64,000 nt of DNA from Sideroxydans lithotrophicus ES-1 (GTDB lineage: Bacteria > Pseudomonadota > Gammaproteobacteria > Burkholderiales > Gallionellaceae), in contig NC_013959.1 in NCBI RefSeq assembly GCF_000025705.1, positions 62,001 through 126,000 on the forward strand. The letters run 5' to 3'. The notes below the pieces were generated by a model. That model worked only from the letters and a program-made list of their open reading frames with translations, did not search any database and had not been told where the DNA came from. The position numbers and the translations under genes were made by a program. Shown here in pieces: positions 29,584 to 37,401 of the stretch. Each line of letters opens with the position of its first letter. The stretch's first letter is position 1.

Positions 29584-29860
29584 GTGGTAAAGAGATAATC
29601 TCGTTGCAGTATTGATCCGGCTCATTGGATTGTGGGGCGAAAGCCCTAACATTATCGCGGCTCCCATGCCCACGTAGTCCATCACGTAGCATGCCGACGC
29701 GAGAGACCACTGGCGAGCAGTGGTCTCTTATGTAAAGTAAGGGGAACAACCCGCCGTTTGCTCATCTTTAGTTACAGGCGAGAGTCGTCGCAATAGTGTG
29801 ACGACGTAACTGAAGGAGACAAAACATGCGTCTGAAACCCACCAAACGGCGGGGGTTAGT
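29584..29860 (+). ncRNA. Structured retron leader RNA (msr/msd candidate)
   Basis: The RNA starting near 29584 would be highly folded. Helices seen: GATAAT/ATTATC (29594-29656) enclosing GGGC-GAAA-GCCC; an imperfect long hairpin at 29655-29702 (TCGCG/CGCGA, GGC/GCC, ATGC/GCAT, ACGT/ACGT); an 11-bp perfect stem at 29702-29728 with a GCGAG loop; AGTTAC/GTAACT plus GTCGTC/GACGAC at about 29771-29811; and a long-range CGCCGTTTG/CAAACGGCG pairing (about 29752-29852). Position directly before a retron reverse transcriptase operon suggests that it contains msr-msd, but I cannot fix the a1/a2 ends or the branching G. The last part overlaps the 46-residue ORF. No other gene is seen in 29304-29525. Confidence 0.55.
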
Positions 29861-29966
29861 AGCTAGGTTTGTATCCGTGCTTCTGCGGCCACAGACTATA
29901 CGGATTGCCGTATTGGTTCTGCGTCTTGTGGCTTTGATAGCACGGATTATTGACCGGGTTATCTAA
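29826..29966 (+). CDS. 46-residue cationic hydrophobic peptide
   Basis: ATG at 29826 with GAAGGAG 7 bases upstream; stop at 29964-29966. The peptide has eleven Arg/Lys and one Asp, with hydrophobic runs (LVARFVSVLL, IRIAVLVLRLVALIARIIDRVI) that form amphipathic or membrane-inserting helices. This is the character of small membrane-active toxins. It lies between the retron leader RNA and the HTH gene, 33 bases before the latter, and its 5' end is inside predicted RNA helices that could hide the start. Not recognised as a known family; a toxin role is inferred. Confidence 0.6.
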   Translation: MRLKPTKRRGLVARFVSVLLRPQTIRIAVLVLRLVALIARIIDRVI

Positions 29967-29999
29967 CCCCCTTCTTTTCTTATTTCATAGAGGTAAAAA

Positions 30000-30302
30000 A
30001 TGCTTAATCGTGCGCTTAAGCTACTGAGGACTTTCCATCAATTGTCACAAGTTGAATTGGCAAGGCGTTTAGAAATATCAAATTCCTACCTGAGCGAACT
30101 TGAGACTGGAGCCAAGACACCAAGCGTGGAGATATTAGAGCAGTATTCAGTTGTTTTTAAACTCCCAGCATCTTCGATATTGCTGTTTTCAGAACAGCTT
30201 GAGAGTACATCACTTGGTAATAAGTTAAAGATCAAAGCAGCGGATAAGGTATTAAAGTTGCTGGAGTGGGTGGCTGAAAAAGAGGCCATCGTGAATGACT
30301 AA
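30000..30302 (+). CDS. Xre-family HTH regulator of the retron operon
   Basis: 100 residues. A classical HTH_3 domain covers about 5-60 (RTFHQLSQVELARRLEISNSYLSELETG). The rest is helical without a known domain. AGAGG precedes the ATG. The end overlaps the reverse transcriptase start by 8 bases, so the two proteins are probably made together. The dyads over the promoter upstream are good candidates for its binding sites. HTH proteins are among the accessory proteins described in retron systems. Confidence 0.88.
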   Translation: MLNRALKLLRTFHQLSQVELARRLEISNSYLSELETGAKTPSVEILEQYSVVFKLPASSILLFSEQLESTSLGNKLKIKAADKVLKLLEWVAEKEAIVND

Positions 30303-31173
30303 AAGAATTCAGTACTCTGTTAATCAGTCCCCGTTTTATCGGTTGAACTCAAAACGAAAGTTAGCAGAGTTGCTTGGATTTGAAATGGCAGATTTCGCCA
30401 AACTTGTTGATGACTCAAATTATCATCTCTTTCTAAATAAACAGGGAAGAGAAATCCAGCATCCAATAAAAGAACTTGATCCTGTCCATAGTCGAATTGC
30501 AAAGCTCTTAGCAAGACTAGATCTCCCTGGCTACCTCCACTCACGCAAGGGGCGTTCCTATGTTTCAAATGCAGCCGCACACAAGTCTGATGTGCCTTTA
30601 ATCAAAACAGATATTTCGAAGTTCTATCCCAGCACATCCTTCAGTTCCGTATTCAATTTATTTCGCGAAAGTTTCGATTGCTCTCCTGATGTGGCGTGGC
30701 ACCTCGCGCGCCTCTGTTGCTATAAGGGCATACACCTTCCGACTGGTAGTTATTTGAGCGGGATAATCGCCTTTCTTGCACACAGATCTATGTTTGACGA
30801 AATCTTCGAACTCTCTCGTCGTGCAGGTTGCACCATGACCTGTTACGTTGATGACATTGTTTTGTCAGGGAGCAAGGCAACGAAGAAATTGCTTTATGAG
30901 GTCCGAGGAATCATTGCTCGACATGGGTTGGCAGCAAAGTGTGAAAAGTCAAAAACATTTCCTGCGAATAAGCCCAAAATCGTGACCGGGGTAGTGATTC
31001 GTACCGATGGCCTTGCTGTCCCCAATAATCGTCTGAAAGATGCCCGACGGGTTCGTGATCTGATCATGAAAACAAGTGACTTGAGAGAAAGGGATCGGCT
31101 GCGTTTGTCCCTTAAGGGAAAGTTGCAGGCAGCAAAACAAATTCACGCCTTTTGTCTGGCCAAGGAAGAATAG
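30295..31173 (+). CDS. Retron reverse transcriptase
   Basis: 292 residues. Retron hallmarks are present: NAxxH at 92-96 (NAAAH), the LIKTDISKFYPS motif with Asp106, the YVDD catalytic motif at 184-187, and VTG at 230-232. The usual LPQGxxTSP motif appears as LPTGSYLSG, a variant. It is short, with no fused effector domain. Such enzymes prime on their own noncoding RNA and make msDNA, and many retrons are anti-phage systems. Start ATG overlaps the HTH gene. The gene is more AT-rich than the flanking operons. Confidence 0.93.
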   Translation: MTKRIQYSVNQSPFYRLNSKRKLAELLGFEMADFAKLVDDSNYHLFLNKQGREIQHPIKELDPVHSRIAKLLARLDLPGYLHSRKGRSYVSNAAAHKSDVPLIKTDISKFYPSTSFSSVFNLFRESFDCSPDVAWHLARLCCYKGIHLPTGSYLSGIIAFLAHRSMFDEIFELSRRAGCTMTCYVDDIVLSGSKATKKLLYEVRGIIARHGLAAKCEKSKTFPANKPKIVTGVVIRTDGLAVPNNRLKDARRVRDLIMKTSDLRERDRLRLSLKGKLQAAKQIHAFCLAKEE

Positions 31174-31268
31174 GCGGTAATTTAGGTTGGTTGGCTAGCA
31201 GCGGTTATTTCACCGGACTGTCGCGAAATTGCGCCAAGCATTCGTCAAATTAAAGCGGAGTTGTGGAC

Positions 31269-32402
31269 ATGGAATTTGACGTAAACGACATGCGACAGAT
31301 TATGGTCGACGCTTTCCAACTTCGCCGCACCGATGATAAATTTACGTTCTACTACGACGAGACTAACAACATCCGCAAATTCTATTTAACGGACGATGGT
31401 ACGAACGTTTCGGAACATAATAATTTTGTCTTGGGCGGCATCGTCCTGTCGGAGGGGCAACCCCTTCCTGATATTTATACTCTTCGCTCCAAACTGGGGA
31501 TGCAGAGCAGCGCTCCCGAAATCAAGTTCGCTCATGTCGCCAAGGGAAACTTCGAACAAGTTCTGACCTCCAAAAGGTTGGAAATCTTCCTGTTTTGGAT
31601 CCTAGAACATGGTATTTCGATCCATTATTCCAGCGTCAACATCATCTACTGGGCCATCATCGACATAATCGATTCCATCTTGGCCGATGACATGTTCGAG
31701 CACTACCGGCCACACCACCAGCTCATGAAAAATGAACTGTATAGGCTGGTCAACCTCGACAAGCCGACGTTCTTGGCATTGATGAAGCAGCATCGCTACC
31801 CAGACATCCGGCGTGGCGAGACGGCCAATTTCATTGCCGATGTCGACACGTACCTCGATGCCCATAGTCCTAAGGATGACAACCTTCCGTCGCTCATGCT
31901 TAAGGCCTTGATTGAAAAATCAGCATCTTTACCTGAACTCGCTTTCTTGGTCGACGAAGAGGCGGATATGCTCATCGAAAGCTTCCAAGGCTTCTACACG
32001 CGCCCAATCATGCTTTTCAAAAACGCCCTCCACATCTTTGACCGCGAAATCCAAATTGAAAGAAGTTTGAACGGTGCCAAGTTCAGGGATGGTTCACAAC
32101 ACGTCAATTTTTCATTTTCTGATTCAAAAAGCGAGCCAGGCATCCAAATCGCCGACGTGGTGACTGGATTCCTTGGGAAATATCAAAGCTTCGTGGAGGA
32201 GCATTCGCTGCAGGAGCTCATGAAGCGGAAAAACTCATGGAATGAAATTCAAACTGCCAATTTTAACTTGCTGCGCCGATTGATCGACCTTTCGGACGAG
32301 GTCAGCAATGCATTCATTCATCGCACGACGGCGATGGATACCGAATGGAAGGATGAAGCATTCATGCATGATCGTCCGCCGATGCCTCATTTACTGCGTT
32401 GA
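31269..32402 (+). CDS. DUF3800 protein, retron accessory candidate
   Basis: 377 residues from the ATG at 31269 with GGAG 8 bases upstream; the GTG at 31263 is too close to that site. DUF3800 features: FTFYYDETNN near residue 25, an LVDEEADML segment mid-protein, and SKSEPGIQIADVVTGFLGKY near 295. The acidic residues recall an RNase H-like fold, but nuclease activity is an inference. It lies 95 bases after the reverse transcriptase on the same strand. DUF3800 proteins have been reported as retron-associated effectors, so it is a likely third part of the system. Confidence 0.82.
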   Translation: MEFDVNDMRQIMVDAFQLRRTDDKFTFYYDETNNIRKFYLTDDGTNVSEHNNFVLGGIVLSEGQPLPDIYTLRSKLGMQSSAPEIKFAHVAKGNFEQVLTSKRLEIFLFWILEHGISIHYSSVNIIYWAIIDIIDSILADDMFEHYRPHHQLMKNELYRLVNLDKPTFLALMKQHRYPDIRRGETANFIADVDTYLDAHSPKDDNLPSLMLKALIEKSASLPELAFLVDEEADMLIESFQGFYTRPIMLFKNALHIFDREIQIERSLNGAKFRDGSQHVNFSFSDSKSEPGIQIADVVTGFLGKYQSFVEEHSLQELMKRKNSWNEIQTANFNLLRRLIDLSDEVSNAFIHRTTAMDTEWKDEAFMHDRPPMPHLLR

Positions 32403-32621
32403 TATTGCTTAGACCGTTTCAAACTATAGCGCCAAATAGCCAGACGACTAGATTGGTGCGCTCCGCAACCATCAATGGTCTGCTTTGCTGCACATCACAA
32501 TCTTTTCGCGCCGCAGCATTAGAAGTCCGCTCAGGCCGAGAAGTAGACCTAGCCAGCAATTCGGCTATATCAGCTAAATCTTCTCACGTTGGAATCCGTC
32601 AGCTTAGCTGACCAAAGCAGA

Positions 32622-32673
32622 TATCAACGTTTGAGATCAAGTCGCGCGTCGCGCCTGCAGCGAATGGTTAGAC
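32622..32673 (-). repeat. Integron attC-like site
   Basis: Read on the minus strand, six bases after the stop of the following gene, it begins GTCTAACCATTCGC and ends CTCAAACGTTGAT around a GC-rich dyad (GGCGCG/CGCGC). This matches the RYYYAAC...CAAACGTTRR layout of attC sites and strongly recalls the ends of the aadA cassette site. The R' end is imperfect. No integrase is in the window. The rest of 32403-32678 shows only a GTCAGC/GCTGAC hairpin. Confidence 0.45.
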
Positions 32674-32678
32674 GCCCC

Positions 32679-33245
32679 TCACAATGCATTGCCGACCATT
32701 ACATACCTATTTAGCAGGCTATCCCGCATGACCGCTAGCTCATCAAGTGCCTCTATCTTTGAGTGACCCGTTTCGTAGTTTCTAGGATCAAGATAGAGGA
32801 ACGACTTCTTTTCATGCGGCATCTCAACCTCAATGTGCAAAGGAGTCCTATGCCGGTGGGCCACCTGATTCCTGTAAAGGATAGCCCGGTAAATATAAGC
32901 CGACTCTGTATAAGGATCTGTCGGGAATGGATCCCTTCTCGGATCAACGACCATTTCACGAACCATCGAATATATTGAATCATCGGCCCCGAGTGATTTG
33001 AAGACTTGGCCGATTGAAACCTTTTCTGGATCGTGCTTCAGGCCACGCTTCTCATTAATAAGCAACGCAAGAACTTCTCTAGCACCTACCAGATGAAAGA
33101 AAAATTCTTGCATTAGTTGTAGTCGCAGTCCGATCCGGTCTCTTGCCAAGTTGGCGCCCATCACTCCTTTTAAGTCCTCCAAGCGCCACGATGCGAACCT
33201 TACCCGTAGACCAACTTCATCAAATGTTATTGGGACTTCTGCCAC
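32679..33245 (-). CDS. HEPN-like protein in a cassette-like gene
   Basis: 188 residues from a GTG at 33245 with GGAG 7 bases upstream; a TTG at 33266 is an alternative. The protein is mostly helical and contains YRNQVAHRH, which fits the Rx4H motif of HEPN ribonuclease domains. No other domain is recognised. The gene ends just before an attC-like sequence, as integron cassette genes do. It is convergent with the DUF3800 gene. A toxin or RNA-cleaving role is possible but unproven. The 248 bases upstream (33246-33493) show no supportable gene. Confidence 0.6.
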   Translation of the reverse strand: MAEVPITFDEVGLRVRFASWRLEDLKGVMGANLARDRIGLRLQLMQEFFFHLVGAREVLALLINEKRGLKHDPEKVSIGQVFKSLGADDSIYSMVREMVVDPRRDPFPTDPYTESAYIYRAILYRNQVAHRHRTPLHIEVEMPHEKKSFLYLDPRNYETGHSKIEALDELAVMRDSLLNRYVMVGNAL

Positions 33246-33493
33246 GCTTGAACTCCAGGGCGTCAAACAGTTATTAGACGGACACGCCGGTGCCTGTCCG
33301 TATATGCATATTAGTACGGGCGGGCGGAAATGTCTGCTACTGGGCGTGAAGCGGTCCTTTCAGAACGTGTTGCTAGATGTCTCTAATGGCCGATCAGCAG
33401 TCAACGACTGACTGATCATCAGTACCAAAGGTGCCGGAGTCGATTTCTTTTAAGCTCCATCAAAAACAATTTCACTCCGGTAGCGGTCATATG

Positions 33494-33889
33494 TTAGGCG
33501 GCGATAAAACCCGGCAAATGAGAAGCCTTTATGTCGAAGGTTGCCGTCGATCGACATCCCAGACGTCGGTTTTTTGCGCAGATCAGGCAATCAGCAAAGC
33601 CGGCAGTTGTATCTTTCCACATGAAAAGAGCCTCCTCAATGGCCGGCTCATCTTCAAATTGAATATCGGTTGCATTCAGTAAGCCGGAAATAGCTTCGAT
33701 GATCTGGCTTTTAGGTACGGCATATCGGCTACGTAACACCCATTCAGTTTCCATGAGAACCATTTGGTTTACGAAAACGCTGCGACCAGCTGCAACTTCC
33801 CGCCTGATCAGCTTGCGAGCCTTTTCGAACTGGGCTTCGTCGTCCCGAACCAAAAAGCGAACGAGGACGTTAGTGTCAATTCCAAGCAT
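33494..33889 (-). CDS. vapC: VapC-type PIN-domain toxin
   Basis: 131 residues with a complete PIN-domain acidic set: Asp5 (GIDTNVLVRFL), Glu47 (LMETEWVL), Asp100 (GFADCLI) and Asp119 (FDIKA). These RNases cleave specific RNAs when the antitoxin is lost. The ATG overlaps the antitoxin stop (TAATG). The end GCCTAAC at the stop codon also resembles the start of an attC site, though no matching far end is seen. Confidence 0.92.
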   Translation of the reverse strand: MLGIDTNVLVRFLVRDDEAQFEKARKLIRREVAAGRSVFVNQMVLMETEWVLRSRYAVPKSQIIEAISGLLNATDIQFEDEPAIEEALFMWKDTTAGFADCLICAKNRRLGCRSTATFDIKASHLPGFIAA

Positions 33890-34107
33890 TAGCGTGACAA
33901 TTGCTCTACAGGAACAGGCTTCCGCCCCTTCTTGTGCAGCATGCCAGCCAGATCGGCAGCGCTCTTGCTTTTCACTCGCATGACGACGGTAGAATCAGGC
34001 ATCAACGTGAAGGTCATTCGGTCTCCAGCCTTCATGTGAAGGCTATCCCGGATTTCCTTTGGAATTGTCGTTTGCCCCTTGCTGGTAAGTGTTGCATCGG
34101 TTGTCAT
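33889..34107 (-). CDS. vapB: AbrB/SpoVT-type antitoxin (VapB-like)
   Basis: 72 residues with an N-terminal AbrB/MazE swapped-hairpin DNA-binding domain (ATLTSKGQTTIPKEIRDSL) and a C-terminal tail that would bind the PIN toxin. AAGGAG precedes the ATG. It is the first gene of the pair and likely represses it through the dyad upstream. Confidence 0.92.
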   Translation of the reverse strand: MTTDATLTSKGQTTIPKEIRDSLHMKAGDRMTFTLMPDSTVVMRVKSKSAADLAGMLHKKGRKPVPVEQLSR

Positions 34108-34122
34108 CTCAAGCTCCTTGTA

Positions 34123-34151
34123 ATCCTTACATATCGCATTCTAGTAAGGAT
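34123..34151 (-). promoter_or_regulatory. Operator of the VapBC-like pair
   Basis: Perfect inverted repeat ATCCTTAC-N13-GTAAGGAT, 16 bases upstream of the antitoxin ATG and over its probable -10 region. It fits autoregulation by the AbrB-type antitoxin. The remainder of 34152-34400 shows no gene that I can support. Confidence 0.65.
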
Positions 34152-34415
34152 GATATAAAAACGCAATGTGCGGATCGGCAGGACTTGGGGGACGTCGAAG
34201 CGTATTGGGCACAGCTTTAGCTTGGTGAACTGACACAGGCGCTCAGAGATGCCTACCCAAACGTCCATGAGAACGGTACAAGTTTGAAATGCACTGCTTT
34301 TGGTGCGTCCGGCGTTCCATGTTGGTGCAATTGTGCGGCGCGCAGTTGCAACCGCCAATCAAGATATTCCCTGCAAACTCCATTTAAACAAGGCTAAAGC
34401 ATCGAGGCGGAGCTT

Positions 34416-34431
34416 TGGCATTGTTGTTGCT
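34416..34431 (+). promoter_or_regulatory. Sigma54 promoter of the ABC/creatininase/GS operon
   Basis: TGGCATTGTTGTTGCT has GG (34417-34418) and GC (34429-34430) exactly ten bases apart and a TTGCT -12 element. The expected start is near 34442. A GCAC/GTGC dyad upstream (34292-34307) has an 8-base spacer in place of 7, so NtrC binding is less clear than for the other two sigma54 promoters. Confidence 0.72.
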
Positions 34432-34495
34432 CTATATTCCATGAATATTACGAATATTCACTTTAGTAATACCTTCGACCAATATGGAGACGACC

Positions 34496-35494
34496 ATGAA
34501 TGTAAATAAACTCGGTAAGACAATGAAGCACTGGATGGCGGGTGTGCTGGTATCGATTGCGGCCATTTGTTCCATTCCTGCGCACGCAGCCCAGCCGCTG
34601 ACCATAGGTTATAGCGACTGGCCAGGTTGGGTGGCATGGCAAGTGGCAATCGAAAAAGGCTGGCTCAAGGAAGCGGGCGTCGACGCGAAATTTCAATGGT
34701 TCGACTATTCGGCATCCATGGATGCATTTGCTGCCGGCAAGATTGATTCGGTATTGATGACCAACGGCGATACGCTGGTAACGGGCTCGGGTGGCGGCAA
34801 GGGCATCATGATGCTGATCACCGACTATTCCAATGGCAACGACATGATCGTGGCCAAGCCCGGCATCAAATCGCTGACCGATCTGAAAGGCAAAAAAGTG
34901 TCCGTGGAACCGGGCCTGGTTGAGCATCTGCTGTTGCTGAATGGCCTGAAGAAACTCGGCATGAAAGAGTCCGATGTCACACTGGTAAATGCCAAGACGA
35001 ATGAAATGCCGCAAATGCTGGCCTCTGCCGACATCTCGGCCGTGGGTGCCTGGCAACCTGTCTCCGGTCAGGCGATGGCTGCAATGCCTGGCTCCAAGCC
35101 AATTTACACCTCGGCCGACGAACCCGGCCTGATCTATGACGTACTGGCAGTCAACCCCGCCAGCCTGAAGTCGCGTCGTGCCGATTGGGCAAAAGTGGTC
35201 AAGGTATGGGGTCGTGTCGTCAAATACATCAACGATCCAAAGACTCAGCCCGACGCAGTCAAGATCATGTCTGCTCGTGTGGGTCTGACACCGGAAGCTT
35301 ATCTGCCATTGCTCAAGGGTACCAAGCTGCTGAATCTGAGCGAAGGCAAGAAGGCCATGGTCAAGGGCACCGGTTTCAATTCCCTGTACGGTTCGTCGGA
35401 GATTGCAAACAAATTCAATGTGGCCAACGACGTCTACAAGACTTCGCAAGACGTGGATAGCTACATCGACCCATCTTTTTATCACGCTAAATAA
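34496..35494 (+). CDS. NitT/TauT-type ABC transporter, substrate-binding protein
   Basis: 332 residues from the ATG at 34496, with GGAG 6 bases upstream. A signal peptide (about 1-31, ending PAHA/AQ) precedes a type-2 periplasmic binding fold: [58 protein letters not shown], and LADAxAVGAWQP-like segments. Family members bind nitrate, sulfonates or small organic nitrogen/sulfur compounds. ABC genes of this kind also occur in guanidine-I regulons, and the sigma54 promoter and neighbours suggest a nitrogen substrate, perhaps guanidine or a derivative. Confidence 0.88.
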   Translation: MNVNKLGKTMKHWMAGVLVSIAAICSIPAHAAQPLTIGYSDWPGWVAWQVAIEKGWLKEAGVDAKFQWFDYSASMDAFAAGKIDSVLMTNGDTLVTGSGGGKGIMMLITDYSNGNDMIVAKPGIKSLTDLKGKKVSVEPGLVEHLLLLNGLKKLGMKESDVTLVNAKTNEMPQMLASADISAVGAWQPVSGQAMAAMPGSKPIYTSADEPGLIYDVLAVNPASLKSRRADWAKVVKVWGRVVKYINDPKTQPDAVKIMSARVGLTPEAYLPLLKGTKLLNLSEGKKAMVKGTGFNSLYGSSEIANKFNVANDVYKTSQDVDSYIDPSFYHAK

Positions 35495-35509
35495 TCGGGG
35501 ATCACAGTG

Positions 35510-36487
35510 ATGTTCGGCACAAGAATGAGTGATGTTTCGCAATTGCTGACCAGACATATTTGGGCGCGCAAACACGCGTTGCAAGTTGTCGGCTCGTTCT
35601 TGCTGCCGCTATTGCTCTGGTGCGCGGTAAGTTATCTGCCCTTCATCTGGCATCCCAAGATGCTCATCGAAGAGCCGGGCGGTGTCGATTATTTCCGTGC
35701 AGGCATGCTGGTGGACAAAAGTGTCTTCAAGGATGAACTCGCCAATATGCAAACGCAGAAACTTGCGTTGCCGCAGGGAAAGCCGGCCAACCCGATCTAT
35801 CTGCCTGCGCCACATGAAGTGGCCAAGGCTTTTTACACGGCATTTACCAAAGAGCCTGAACAGAAGGACATGCCCTGGTTGCATGAAAGTTTGTGGCACA
35901 GCATCCAGATCATTTTCTGGGGTTTTGTGATCTCTTCAATAATTGGTGTACCGCTGGGCATACTGTCCGGCACCTATTCCACAATGGCTCGATTGAACGA
36001 GCCATTCATCGAATTCTTTCGCTACCTGCCCGCGCCTGCTTTCGGCGCCCTGGCAGTTGCGGTACTCGGCATTTACGATGCGCCGAAGATATCCATCATC
36101 GTGATCGGCACCTTGTTCCAGCAGATCCTGATCGTGGCAAACACCACGCGCAAGCTGGATCCCACCATCGTCGAGGCTGCATTGACCCTGGGAACAAACC
36201 GCCTGCGGATGCTGACCCGCGTGGTGGTGCCGGGGATTCTGCCCGATCTCTATCGTGACCAGCGCATCTTGCTGGGTTGGGCATGGACATACCTGATCGT
36301 GGCAGAGCTGATCGGTACCAGTTCCGGCATCACCTGGTTCATTACGCAACAAGCCCGCTACCAGCATTTCGACAACGTGTACGCCGCCATCATGATGATC
36401 GGCATCATCGGTTTTGGAACGGACATCCTGCTGGGAAAACTGGGACGTCGATTGTTCCCGTGGGACAGAAGCCAGAAGAAAGAATGA
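35510..36487 (+). CDS. NitT/TauT-type ABC transporter, permease
   Basis: 325 residues from the ATG at 35510. A first membrane segment (VVGSFLLPLLLWCAVSYLPFI) is followed by a periplasmic loop of about 100 residues (residues ~45-125) that is longer than usual, then the standard BPD_transp_1 core with five or so helices and the EAA-like cytoplasmic loop (EAALTLGTNRLRMLTRVVVPGILPDLYR). It starts 15 bases after the binding protein and ends 3 bases before the ATPase. Confidence 0.92.
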   Translation: MFGTRMSDVSQLLTRHIWARKHALQVVGSFLLPLLLWCAVSYLPFIWHPKMLIEEPGGVDYFRAGMLVDKSVFKDELANMQTQKLALPQGKPANPIYLPAPHEVAKAFYTAFTKEPEQKDMPWLHESLWHSIQIIFWGFVISSIIGVPLGILSGTYSTMARLNEPFIEFFRYLPAPAFGALAVAVLGIYDAPKISIIVIGTLFQQILIVANTTRKLDPTIVEAALTLGTNRLRMLTRVVVPGILPDLYRDQRILLGWAWTYLIVAELIGTSSGITWFITQQARYQHFDNVYAAIMMIGIIGFGTDILLGKLGRRLFPWDRSQKKE

Positions 36488-36490
36488 GCC

Positions 36491-37396
36491 ATGAAAAATA
36501 GAACATATCTGGAACAATCCGATGCTGTGCGCGCACGCTTCGACACGATCAAGCAGCGCAATGTCATTCTCGAAGCGCGTCATCTGGGCAAGACCTTCGC
36601 TTCTGCACAAGGCGAGGTGGAAGCGCTGCGCGATATCAATTTCAAGATACACCGGCGCGAGATTATTTGCGTGGTCGGGCCTTCTGGCTGCGGAAAATCG
36701 ACCCTGGCCAGGACGCTGGCCGGACTGGAGAAGCAGAGTTCCGGCGAAATGCTGATAGACGGCAAGCCGGTAAACGGCCCGGGTCAGGATCGCGGCATGG
36801 TGTTCCAGGGTTACTCGCTGTTTCCATGGCTGACGGTGAAAAAGAATGTGATGTTCGGCCCGGAAATGAATGGAGCCGGCCGCGACGATGCCGAGCGCGA
36901 CGCGATGCTATGGATCGACCTGGTGGGCCTGAGCAGATTTGCCAACGCATATCCCCATCAGCTCTCAGGCGGCATGCGCCAGCGCGTGGCGATCGCACGT
37001 GCGTTGGTGAACCAGCCGCGCATATTGCTGATGGACGAGCCCTTCGGCGCACTGGATGCGCAGACACGTATCAAGATGCAGACCCACTTGCTGGACATCT
37101 GGCGCAACGTGGATATCACCATCGTGTTCATCACGCACGATCTGGACGAAGCCATTTTCCTGGCCGACCGCATCCTGGTATTGAAGGCACATCCAGGCGA
37201 GGTGCAGGAGATGATCGAAGTGCCGGTCCCGCGTCCCCGCTCCACGGCCCAATTCGGAGGAGCAGAGTTTCGCGCCACCAAGCAGCGTCTGGAAGAGCTG
37301 ATCCATCCGCCTGTACAGCCGGAAGAGAATGAAGACGAGAGCGCGATCAAGCCGCACCTGATCCGCTTCACGCATGTGACCGACAACGTGGAGTAA
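36491..37396 (+). CDS. NitT/TauT-type ABC transporter, ATPase
   Basis: 301 residues with an extra N-terminal stretch of about 25 residues and the full nucleotide-binding set: Walker [13 protein letters not shown]-loop [11 protein letters not shown], signature [15 protein letters not shown], Walker [13 protein letters not shown], and H-loop FITHDLDEA. The C-terminal part (about 245-301) is longer than in plain ATPases and is acidic. It energises the importer formed with the two preceding genes. Five bases separate it from the creatininase-family gene. Confidence 0.95.
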   Translation: MKNRTYLEQSDAVRARFDTIKQRNVILEARHLGKTFASAQGEVEALRDINFKIHRREIICVVGPSGCGKSTLARTLAGLEKQSSGEMLIDGKPVNGPGQDRGMVFQGYSLFPWLTVKKNVMFGPEMNGAGRDDAERDAMLWIDLVGLSRFANAYPHQLSGGMRQRVAIARALVNQPRILLMDEPFGALDAQTRIKMQTHLLDIWRNVDITIVFITHDLDEAIFLADRILVLKAHPGEVQEMIEVPVPRPRSTAQFGGAEFRATKQRLEELIHPPVQPEENEDESAIKPHLIRFTHVTDNVE

Positions 37397-37401
37397 GGAA
37401 T

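Noticed and set aside
29564-29749. 61-residue minus-strand ORF in the retron leader
   Set aside because: It runs antisense to a structured RNA with a strong plus-strand promoter and has no ribosome site.
30295-31173. Diversity-generating retroelement or group II intron RT
   Set aside because: No template/variable repeat pair is seen nearby, no maturase or HNH domain, and the NAxxH and VTG motifs are retron-type.
33246-33493. Complete attC site after vapC
   Set aside because: GCCTAAC at the stop and a CCGGAGT/ACTCCGG stem are seen, but no GTTRGGC-type partner end was found.
34292-34307. NtrC site before the ABC operon
   Set aside because: GCAC and GTGC arms are present, but the spacer is 8 bases and not 7 as in the two clear cases; kept only as a remark.
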